Of a stretch of 64,000 nt of DNA, positions 17,148 through 25,129 are shown one piece after another (position 1 is the stretch's first letter; every line of letters starts with the position of its first letter). A program made the translations under genes and the position numbers. Origin of the DNA: Ardenticatenaceae bacterium (GTDB lineage Bacteria > Chloroflexota > Anaerolineae > Promineifilales > Promineifilaceae); assembly GCA_020634415.1 (NCBI GenBank), contig JACKBT010000003.1, positions 170,879 to 234,878 on the forward strand, given 5' to 3'. The notes under the pieces were generated by a model. It worked only from the letters and a program-made list of their open reading frames with translations. It had not been told where the DNA came from and made no database searches.

Positions 17148-19358
17148 TCAACCCTTCACCGGGCCACCAAAAGCCCGATACATATCCATCACTTCCCTCC
17201 CAAAAGTTCTCCCATACACCATTCCCAAGAACACCTCAGCTACCATCTCCCGTGGGTTACTGCCATATTCACTCACCTCACGTATAGCCCGCTCGCCAGT
17301 CACATTATCCTTAAATTGTGCCTCCGAAAGACCATAATACTTACCCGGCACCTGGGAATAATGCAGCAGATGGCCTAACTCATGCACAATAGTACCCGCG
17401 CCAGCCGGGTCTAATTCGGTGGACAGGTTCTTGAATTTGTTAGGGTCCTTTGAAGATTTATCGGTTAGTGGATTTTGCACATTTTCTGAGCTAATGTGCA
17501 TAAAAGCCGGTGGCACAAAAACGGCGCGATTGGACTTATCACTTGTCTTCACCTCACAAGTCGAAGTAACAGTCAATTTACGTCCCATTTTAGGCAAATT
17601 GACATCAATCGGTGGAATGGTGAAACCAGCCGAGGCAACTTTATCGAAAGCAGTTTTAACCAAATTAAGCCTGGCATCAAAATTGACATCGCTGGGATTA
17701 TACCTGACGGTGACAGTAGTATTCCCCATGTTAACCACCTTAGTGCGTATTTCATCCTGCTTATTATTCTGCTCCGTCAAATTTTTCAGTTCTGGATAGA
17801 GTGTTTCCTCCGTCTCCGTATTTAGCTGCTCAGCAATGATTTTATTCAAATCACTCTCTCCCAACGAAGGGTCAACCGTTACAGAGCCTGTGTCACCCAG
17901 TCGCAAATTTTCATCCTTCTCCTTCTGCTTCGCCGATTCGCTGGCAACGATCGCTTGCGGTGACAATTTGCCACCAAGAGCACGGGGCATAGTCAGGGGA
18001 TCGGTAGCATAGGTCTGTCCAGGCATAAAATTGGAGACATCGGGTGCAGGGCGCGAGGCGAATTGAGCTAACTCTGGCTCTAACAACATAAAACGGTCAC
18101 GGCGTTCATTGGCTTCCTGAACCTGTCTGGCTTCCTCAGCTTGCTGATGGTCTACCAAACCCTTAGCTACAGGGATTGTCTGTTCTAGCAAGTTGACTTT
18201 GGCAACACGAGTGGGGTCTTTTTTATGTTTACTGGCACGCCATTCATTTATCCTGGTCTGGATAAGGTCTAGATCGGCCTTACGGGCATCATACATACGG
18301 CGGGGGCGTTTGTTGTAGGCATCAACGGCCGTTGTCAATTTCTTCATCTGCTTGGATGCTTTCTTCTCTTTACCGTTCTTATAATATACCTTGTGCTCAG
18401 TTTCCCAATCCTTCAGTATATCACGTTGAATGATCGGACCTTCAGCCTTTTGCTGCACGGCACCGTGCATGGCAGGCCCCCCAGAGGTGGGGCGGGCAGC
18501 TATGGCCGAAGTCGTTTCGCCTTCTTTGGGCTTCCGCTGCAACCCAGTACAGGCGGGACAGTTGCAGCCTGCCGTTGGCTGGTGGGCGTTGCGCTGGATG
18601 GGTGAATTAGCTGGAGCCGCATTTTGCTGCACAACGTGGGTCAGTTCATGAGCCAGCAGTTCCTGCCCGGATGATGAACCGGGGTTGTATTCACCCTGGC
18701 GAAAAAATATGTCTTGCCCGCTGGTAAAAGCGCGGGCTTGCAAGGAGCGGTTGAGGGTGTCTGATTGGCTGCTGGTGTGAATTTGAACGCTGCTAAAGTC
18801 GGCCCCAAAGGCTTGTTCCATAGGGGCGCGGACTTCTTTAGCCAGGGGTTGGCCACCGCCCCGCTGGTTCTCTATGTGGGTCTCGATGCCAGGAGAGATG
18901 GTTTGGGTTTGGCTGGGATCGGCCGTTTCCATTTGCACCATCTCCTCATCCTCCTGCCGCTGCACCCGCTTGGTCATTACCTCTTCATCCTCATCCTCCT
19001 GCCGCTGCACTGGGGCTGGGGTTGGCTGGTTAATCGTATTGACCACTTGCTTGGCGACGCTATCTGCCTCTTGCTCATACTTATCGCCTACAGGGCCAAG
19101 GGTTAGTTTGGTTTGGACAAACGGCCGTTCCCCCCCCATCACCTCATGAGAAACCCTATCCCGATTCTCGAGAATACTTGCGAATGAGGCATAAACCACC
19201 TGACTGCTGGCATGACCCCCATTTGCCGGCTGAACAGAAGCAGCATTGTCCGGCGACACCTCGCCTGCTCGCTTTGCCTGCACAACTGGCGCAACAGACC
19301 CTTTATCCTTACTATGAACCCGCTTCTTAGCAGGTTTTGAAATCTGCTCTTTTACCAT
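17148..19358 (-). CDS. eCIS-associated DUF4157 protein with a second C-terminal zincin domain (probable effector)
   Basis: A 736-aa protein; ATG 19358 has GGAGAG six bases upstream. The N-terminal ~120 residues are Lys/Ala/Ser-rich and disordered. LTLGPVGDKYEQEAD opens the DUF4157 (eCIS core) region, interrupted by acidic VQRQEDE stretches; its metal motif is H237-E-L-T-H in LLAHELTHVVQQ. A second motif H659-E-L-G-H in GTIVHELGHLLHYS, with downstream NPREMVAEVFLGM as likely third ligand, makes the C-terminus a separate zinc metallopeptidase-like domain. DUF4157 proteins are commonly found as cargo of extracellular contractile injection systems, so this is probably a protease toxin. It is the last gene of the eCIS cluster, 41 bases after the other DUF4157 gene. 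Substrate and target cell are unknown. Confidence 0.85.
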   Translation of the reverse strand: MVKEQISKPAKKRVHSKDKGSVAPVVQAKRAGEVSPDNAASVQPANGGHASSQVVYASFASILENRDRVSHEVMGGERPFVQTKLTLGPVGDKYEQEADSVAKQVVNTINQPTPAPVQRQEDEDEEVMTKRVQRQEDEEMVQMETADPSQTQTISPGIETHIENQRGGGQPLAKEVRAPMEQAFGADFSSVQIHTSSQSDTLNRSLQARAFTSGQDIFFRQGEYNPGSSSGQELLAHELTHVVQQNAAPANSPIQRNAHQPTAGCNCPACTGLQRKPKEGETTSAIAARPTSGGPAMHGAVQQKAEGPIIQRDILKDWETEHKVYYKNGKEKKASKQMKKLTTAVDAYNKRPRRMYDARKADLDLIQTRINEWRASKHKKDPTRVAKVNLLEQTIPVAKGLVDHQQAEEARQVQEANERRDRFMLLEPELAQFASRPAPDVSNFMPGQTYATDPLTMPRALGGKLSPQAIVASESAKQKEKDENLRLGDTGSVTVDPSLGESDLNKIIAEQLNTETEETLYPELKNLTEQNNKQDEIRTKVVNMGNTTVTVRYNPSDVNFDARLNLVKTAFDKVASAGFTIPPIDVNLPKMGRKLTVTSTCEVKTSDKSNRAVFVPPAFMHISSENVQNPLTDKSSKDPNKFKNLSTELDPAGAGTIVHELGHLLHYSQVPGKYYGLSEAQFKDNVTGERAIREVSEYGSNPREMVAEVFLGMVYGRTFGREVMDMYRAFGGPVKG

Positions 19359-19399
19359 AATACGCTCTCCACATTACCAATACATAATTCATAGCCTGA

Positions 19400-22300
19400 T
19401 TAGAAAGCATCAGACCCATGCACGTTCTCATCTTTGCTAATTGTACCCAACTCACTGCCCAACACACCAGGGGCAAACTTCTGCACCAACGACCAACTCA
19501 TACCAGGGAAGACCGAATCAAAGCAATATTGCTTCAACGATGGGCCATTATTCGGATTGTGCCATTTTTCAATACTCGTCTTGGCCGTGCCTGTCACCAT
19601 GCCATTTTCATCCTTCACATCCACCTGCACATCAGCCGGCAAACGATCCACAATACTCTTGGCCGTAATCCCCTGATCATCCCCATGTTCCGTCACATTC
19701 AGAATAGAATCGCGGGACATATTGGCCGTTTCCCCGGAATGTTTCACCCCTTCCGCGCTGCCCTCATTAAACATCGCATCATCGCCATACACCTTAAACA
19801 CTTGCTGCCCATCCCCCGAATAAACCTTCAGGCCACCCTTACAGAAGGTATCATGCAAGGCATTGGTCGCCTTCTGGATGAAACCACTCTTCATGAACTC
19901 AAAATAATCCCCATAAGTAACCGAAGCAGCCATACGCTGATATTGGGAATCATCTCCCGATTTACTCGCCTTCAAAGCCTTCCGAAAACGCTTCTTATCT
20001 TTAGGCACATAGTCGTTGCGCAAAATAAATTTAACATCGGTAAATTGGGTAAAATCGCTCTTATTGCCCTTGGAGATATAAAGGCCATCCCCTTGATTTT
20101 TGCCTACCCGTAAACTAAGCTTCTTACTACCACTCATTATCAGTCCGCGCATTTCCACAGGCATACCATCTATCCGCACAATACCATCGAGCACCAGATT
20201 TTTTAGCGCACTTTCCAGAGCGGGGCTGCTCTTAATGGGGTTATTATCCAACAAATCCTGACCAGACTGTTCGCGGGCATCATTTATGCCCTGACTTTGC
20301 CACCATTCCATCAGTCTACGTTCATTGCTACCGGCCGTTTGCAACGAAGTCGGCACCTGCAACCCCAGTGCCTCAAACCGCGTCAGCCAATCTTGATCTT
20401 TATTATTTTCAACGTTTTGCGGATTTCTCGGAGCATTCGGTGTAATCCCACTTTGCACACCCTGCACCTTATCTTTAGTATACTGGTCAGACGAGGCCAG
20501 ACCGGGCTGCCGATACGCCATCTGCTGCACCTTGCGCCAGTTCTTATCCTTGAAATAATCCCACTCATTACTCTGATCAATATATTGCACATACCACTGC
20601 ATAATCTGCGTCTTATTGAGCATGTGCCCGGAGGCATAGGAATCTTGCAAGTAATGATCGCCAAAACCATTGTTAAGCAGGGCCTCATTGGCAGCTCTAT
20701 CGGCTGCACTTTCTTTTAGTTTTATCGCTATCATCTGCTCCGATTGATCAAGCGGACGGCGGCTAAAATCTGTCTGGTCAAACTGCTGCTGCAACTGTTT
20801 GGCTTCCTCGCGCAAATCATAAGACAGCTTGGCCTGCTTGCGGCCTTCGTTATGATAGTGCGCCCAGGCATGCCAGCTTTCAGGCACAAAGTGGCAGGCG
20901 TTGCGAGCCAGCGTCGCCCCATATTCATTGGTTTTGCCCTTCGTTCCCGTAGATTGAACACCCTTGAGCAGTTCGATTTGCCCCTTAACACCGCTAATAT
21001 AGTCTGGGGTGATCGCACCCTTAAATTTGAAACCTGCCCGTTTGCGATCAAACACTTTGCCTTTCTTGATGATGCCTTGAGCCGATTTCACATCCTTATC
21101 CTTCTTTTCCGTCTTTGTCAGGCTTTTACTGATCTGCTCGTAAATATCTTTTAGGCGGAAGAAGGTCTCCTGACGCACACTTTGGACGATCTGCCAGCGG
21201 TGTTTGGGGTTGGCGGTTTTCATCGCCTCCAGATCACCATAAAAGTCGGCCAGGGTATTCAGTTCGCCATAGGTGACGATGAGGGGGTCTTTATCTCCCT
21301 CGCTGGGGAGGGAGACTAAAACCACATCCCAGGCTGGGTGCTTACCCAAGACTTTCTGTTTATCTTGTTCGGATGTGCCTTTGGGCGGGTCTACCTGCCA
21401 ATCGCTCAGTCGTTTTAGTTCTTGAGCGAGGACGTGCATGATGTTGCCCTTTTTGATGGTGCCGACACCCTGAATATCTATAGAGGCTTCTTTTTGCTTG
21501 GGTTTGGCCCACCACAGGTGGCCTTCTTCTTCTGTCTGACTGATAAGGTCTTGCCAGGTGCCGAGCATGGCGAGTTTGTCGGGGGGCACATCACCCAGAA
21601 GTTGATGTTCCCATGAGGAGTGCCGCTGAATGGTGGATTGATAGACATCAGCCTGGTGCTGGATGGAGATGGGGGGTGAGGCTGCTGGCTGGGGGCCTGC
21701 TGACGGCCGTTTCGCCTGTGCCATTTCTTCTTCATGATGGCGCATTACCACTTGAGTGTCTGTCTTGCGCTGCAAACCAAAACAGGCCGAACAGTTGCAG
21801 CCATGATGATGCCCATTTTCGCGTCGCTGAATATGATCAACCGCTTTCGCCTGGATATGCGTTTCTTCTACTGCGCCAGAACAAGCCGGGCAGCGACAAA
21901 TCGTTTCTGGCGATTTGCGCTGAAGGCCAGCACCACCTTGCTGGACAACATGGGTCAACTCGTGAGCTAACAACTCCTGCCCGCCAGACGTGTTGGGGCT
22001 ATATTCACCCTGGCGAAAGAAGATGTCTTGCCCCGTGGTAAAGGCTCGGGCCTGGATAGAGCGGTTGAGGTGGTCGGCCTGACCATCTGTATGGACTTTG
22101 ACCTGCCCAAAATCGCTGTTGAAGGCTCGTTCCATAGGCGCACGAATGGTATCGGCCAGAGGTTGACCACCTGATTTGGCTTGAGTAACGGCCGTTTCCA
22201 CCTCACCACTCAACGCCCCACCCTGGTGCATAGAATCGGCCTTGCCCTGCAACATCTCCTCTTCCTCGTCACGCTGCACCACCGGCTTCATCTGCAACAT

Positions 22301-22900
22301 CTCCTCCTCCTCCTGACGCTGCACCACCGGCTTCGTCTGCAACATCTCCTCCTCCTCCTGACGCTGCACCACCGGCTTCGTCTGGAGCATCTCCTCTTCT
22401 TCGTCACGCTGCACTACCGGCTTCGTCTGCAACATCTCCTCTTCCTCATGACGCTGCACTACTGGCTTCGTCTGCAACATCTCCTCTTCCTCCTGACGCT
22501 GCACCACCGGCTTCATCTGCAACATCTCCTCCTCTTCCTGACGCTGCATAGACGACTGTTGACTCAAGTTGTTGACAACCTGCTTGGCAACAGCATCTGC
22601 TTCCTGCTCATATTTATCGCCGACTGGGCCAAGCGTCAATTTGGGCTGAATCATCACCCGAGGGGCAGGGCTAAAAGCCTTTTGCCCAGTCAAGTGGCCC
22701 ACCGCCTGGTTGCCAATTGTCTGTTGCAGGCGATTGGCATCTGCGGGCGAAATAGAATCTGCTTCCAGTACGGCCCGCTGCAAAAGCAGCGGCAGCGGCT
22801 CAACTGTAGACTGCTGTTCGGGAGCTTGCGGCTGGGGTATCGTCCCTTTGGTGGCTATATGGATGGGTTTATTCGCTTGAATTTTATTTTCGGCGGACAT
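19400..22900 (-). CDS. eCIS-associated DUF4157 protein with phospholipase C-like C-terminal domain (probable effector)
   Basis: About 1166 aa, starting at ATG 22900 (MSAENKIQ), which has GGAGAG just upstream; a start 12 bases earlier is possible. The order is: disordered N-terminus; LTLGPVGDKYEQEAD; seven tandem 15-residue repeats of the form VVQRQEEEEMLQTKP (~116-220); DUF4157 with H313-E-L-T-H; two short Cys-rich segments (CRCPACSG and CNCSACFG) that could bind zinc; and a long C-terminal region. In that region His670 (ACHFVPESWHAWAHYH) and H749-Y-L-Q-D753...GH759 (DHYLQDSYASGHM) resemble the zinc sites of phospholipase C/S1-P1 nucleases, where His and Asp ligands have this spacing. I infer a membrane-attacking or phosphodiesterase effector. 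Final ~400 residues are not recognised. The domain call needs a profile search. Confidence 0.8.
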   Translation of the reverse strand: MSAENKIQANKPIHIATKGTIPQPQAPEQQSTVEPLPLLLQRAVLEADSISPADANRLQQTIGNQAVGHLTGQKAFSPAPRVMIQPKLTLGPVGDKYEQEADAVAKQVVNNLSQQSSMQRQEEEEMLQMKPVVQRQEEEEMLQTKPVVQRHEEEEMLQTKPVVQRDEEEEMLQTKPVVQRQEEEEMLQTKPVVQRQEEEEMLQMKPVVQRDEEEEMLQGKADSMHQGGALSGEVETAVTQAKSGGQPLADTIRAPMERAFNSDFGQVKVHTDGQADHLNRSIQARAFTTGQDIFFRQGEYSPNTSGGQELLAHELTHVVQQGGAGLQRKSPETICRCPACSGAVEETHIQAKAVDHIQRRENGHHHGCNCSACFGLQRKTDTQVVMRHHEEEMAQAKRPSAGPQPAASPPISIQHQADVYQSTIQRHSSWEHQLLGDVPPDKLAMLGTWQDLISQTEEEGHLWWAKPKQKEASIDIQGVGTIKKGNIMHVLAQELKRLSDWQVDPPKGTSEQDKQKVLGKHPAWDVVLVSLPSEGDKDPLIVTYGELNTLADFYGDLEAMKTANPKHRWQIVQSVRQETFFRLKDIYEQISKSLTKTEKKDKDVKSAQGIIKKGKVFDRKRAGFKFKGAITPDYISGVKGQIELLKGVQSTGTKGKTNEYGATLARNACHFVPESWHAWAHYHNEGRKQAKLSYDLREEAKQLQQQFDQTDFSRRPLDQSEQMIAIKLKESAADRAANEALLNNGFGDHYLQDSYASGHMLNKTQIMQWYVQYIDQSNEWDYFKDKNWRKVQQMAYRQPGLASSDQYTKDKVQGVQSGITPNAPRNPQNVENNKDQDWLTRFEALGLQVPTSLQTAGSNERRLMEWWQSQGINDAREQSGQDLLDNNPIKSSPALESALKNLVLDGIVRIDGMPVEMRGLIMSGSKKLSLRVGKNQGDGLYISKGNKSDFTQFTDVKFILRNDYVPKDKKRFRKALKASKSGDDSQYQRMAASVTYGDYFEFMKSGFIQKATNALHDTFCKGGLKVYSGDGQQVFKVYGDDAMFNEGSAEGVKHSGETANMSRDSILNVTEHGDDQGITAKSIVDRLPADVQVDVKDENGMVTGTAKTSIEKWHNPNNGPSLKQYCFDSVFPGMSWSLVQKFAPGVLGSELGTISKDENVHGSDAF
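22240..22551 (-). repeat. Seven tandem 45-bp coding repeats
   Basis: Each unit codes for VVQR[QHD]EEEEMLQ[TM]KP. Units differ mostly by single substitutions, and synonymous changes are few, so the array is young or being homogenised. Confidence 0.9.
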
Positions 22901-22973
22901 CGTTCTCTCCATGTAATTTTGCTGTCTGCGAGCAGCTAAATTCGTTATTAACCAGACGATTCTCCAAATCGCC

Positions 22974-25127
22974 CTACAGCTTTTTTAACTCGAGGTCGCG
23001 TTCGTTGAGGAGGCGGCCCATTTTTTGCAGTTCACGGCGCGTAGCGTGGAGCATATGCTCCATACTCACCACCTGTCCATTGGAGGCCGCCAGGTAAGCG
23101 GCCGTTACAATGATGTTACGGATATTACCCCCGGCAATGTCGAAACGCTCCGCCATAAGGGCCAGATTGAGATCGGGAGCGCGGGGGACATCGGGCGGGA
23201 ATAATGCCTGCCAAATGCGCAAACGATCCGGCTCTTTGGGGAAGGGGAAGTCTACGGCAAATTGCAGCCGACGAGTGAAGGCTTCATCTAAATTGGCCTT
23301 TAGATTCGTCGCCAAAATCGTTACGCCATTATAGGCTTCCATACGCTGCAATAGATAGCTCACCTCAATATTGGCGTAGCGGTCATGGGCATCTTTGACT
23401 TCGGAGCGTTTACCGAAAATGGCATCAGCTTCGTCGAAGAAGAGGATGGCGTTGCTGGTTTCGGCCTCGTTGAAGATTTTTTCCAGGTTTTTCTCAGTTT
23501 CGCCGATGTATTTGCTGACCATGCTGGAGAGGTCAATTTTGTAAAGATCGAGACCTAGTTCGTGGGCAACTAGTTCGGCAGCCATCGTTTTACCCGTACC
23601 CGGTTGACCGTAAAAAAGGGCGGTTATACCGGCACTGGCAGCTAATTTTTGCCCCACACCCCACTGCTCTAACACAAGGGGGCGGCTGCGGACGGTGGCC
23701 ACCATTTCGTGGAGGATGGTCACTTGGTCTTGGGGCAGGATGAGATCGGGCCAGTCGTAGCGGGGGGTGATTTTGCGGGCGAGGGCAGCCAGGCGGGGGT
23801 TGGAGTGGGCACGGGCGGCGGCGTAGAGGTGCTGGTTTTGCAGGGAACGGCCGTCTTGCCCTGCCAAATCTCGCGCCGTATTCACCAAATCCCGCAACTG
23901 CCCGCTGGTAAGCCGGAACTGCCCGGCCAGATGCTCCAAGTCGAGATGGGTGCTACTGGTGTCTTCTTGCAAAAAGTGATGGAGCAGTTGGTGACGATGG
24001 GCATAATCGGGAATGGGGAAGGCGAACCAGGCCAGGCGGCGATGACGCGGCACATCACGAGGCTGCCATTTTTTCTCGCCGGAGATGAGGATGAGGTTGG
24101 GATGCTGGCAAACGGCCGTTAACAGTTCCGGCGGTGGCGTATCTTCCTCCAGACAGCTATCCCAACCGCTAATGTGCAGGATGGAGCCGGTTAGCAGGGC
24201 ATCACGCAAAGCCAGTTGGACTGCCGTTTGGGGCAAAACATTCATCTGCACAGCACTGGTCAGGTTCAGGGTGAGCAGGGGGCGCTGGCGGCGAGCCGCC
24301 AGCCATTGGGCTGCTGTTTGCTGCTTCAGGTCATCAAGATCATGAAAAATCAGAACAGGGTTGTGCAAAGCGGCGGCGGCTAGTTCCTGGCGTGTCATCT
24401 CTGCCAACAAACCTAAATCGGGTGTCAGTTCGGCCTCATAGGTTAAATGATCGCGCAGCTGGGTGTTGGGCCGATAGTGGCCTAACAGCAGCCAGGTAAC
24501 AATGCTGTCGTCTGGGGAGAGGGCCTGATGGATGAGGAGGGTTTGTCCGGGATCGGCCGTTAGTTCCACCAAACGATGACGGCGCAAGGGGGCATCATCG
24601 GCACAGTAGCGCAGGAAGGTCAAGCGCTCGGCCGACGTGGGGCAGAGTAGATCGAGGAGGAGGTTGAGGGACGGCCGTTTTTGCGTCAAATCATCCTGGA
24701 TAAAACCGTAAAGACGGCCGTAACGAGTATCCAAAACAGGGGCCATGCTGAGGAGAAGCATGTCCAATGCCAAACGATCTAGGTCCAGGAGGACGGCCAA
24801 TTGGAACAGGCGCAATGTTTCACCTTCCTGCTCCGCCTGACCCACCAGTTGGGCAATTTGCTGCTCTGTTTCTTGCAGAGCATCCTCATAAGCGGTGTTG
24901 CTGTCATCATCGGCCAGGTGCGGGGCGTGGCCAAACGGCCGTTGCAGCAGCAAATAAGCCTGCTCCTGCGAGAGGTGATAACTGACCGGCAACATACTAT
25001 AGCCATTATCCGACTGCTGCAACCGTTGAATTTGCCGATGCAGCATGATGTCTAGTCGGGCAAACTCAAGCTGCATGTGGCGGAAACTTATATCAGTCAT
25101 TGTGGTTTTGGGCATCGTACACAGCAC
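22974..25127 (-). CDS. eCIS AAA+ ATPase (Cis15/Afp15-like)
   Basis: A 717-aa protein. The frame starts with GTG at 25127, two bases after the stop of the VWA-FHA gene, with ATG options at 25115 and 25100; translational coupling is likely. The C-terminal half is a CDC48/FtsH-like AAA module: Walker A GQPGTGKT with Lys513, Walker B ILFFDEADAIFGKRS, sensor 1 ILATNLK and the arginine finger region DEAFTRRLQF. The N-terminal ~450 residues hold a degenerate helical/AAA-like part, as in Afp15/Pvc15. In eCIS loci this ATPase is a standard component needed for particle assembly or cargo handling. It sits directly before the two DUF4157 genes, the usual position. It should be cytoplasmic. Confidence 0.92.
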   Translation of the reverse strand: MLCTMPKTTMTDISFRHMQLEFARLDIMLHRQIQRLQQSDNGYSMLPVSYHLSQEQAYLLLQRPFGHAPHLADDDSNTAYEDALQETEQQIAQLVGQAEQEGETLRLFQLAVLLDLDRLALDMLLLSMAPVLDTRYGRLYGFIQDDLTQKRPSLNLLLDLLCPTSAERLTFLRYCADDAPLRRHRLVELTADPGQTLLIHQALSPDDSIVTWLLLGHYRPNTQLRDHLTYEAELTPDLGLLAEMTRQELAAAALHNPVLIFHDLDDLKQQTAAQWLAARRQRPLLTLNLTSAVQMNVLPQTAVQLALRDALLTGSILHISGWDSCLEEDTPPPELLTAVCQHPNLILISGEKKWQPRDVPRHRRLAWFAFPIPDYAHRHQLLHHFLQEDTSSTHLDLEHLAGQFRLTSGQLRDLVNTARDLAGQDGRSLQNQHLYAAARAHSNPRLAALARKITPRYDWPDLILPQDQVTILHEMVATVRSRPLVLEQWGVGQKLAASAGITALFYGQPGTGKTMAAELVAHELGLDLYKIDLSSMVSKYIGETEKNLEKIFNEAETSNAILFFDEADAIFGKRSEVKDAHDRYANIEVSYLLQRMEAYNGVTILATNLKANLDEAFTRRLQFAVDFPFPKEPDRLRIWQALFPPDVPRAPDLNLALMAERFDIAGGNIRNIIVTAAYLAASNGQVVSMEHMLHATRRELQKMGRLLNERDLELKKL

Positions 25128-25129
25128 TG

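Noticed and set aside
22240..22551. CRISPR-like array
   Set aside because: The 45-bp units are contiguous, without spacers, and code in frame for a protein repeat.
22181..22939. 252-codon + strand frame opposite the effector gene
   Set aside because: It is the reverse reading of the 45-bp repeat array (LQHLLLLLTLHHRL) and not a membrane protein gene.
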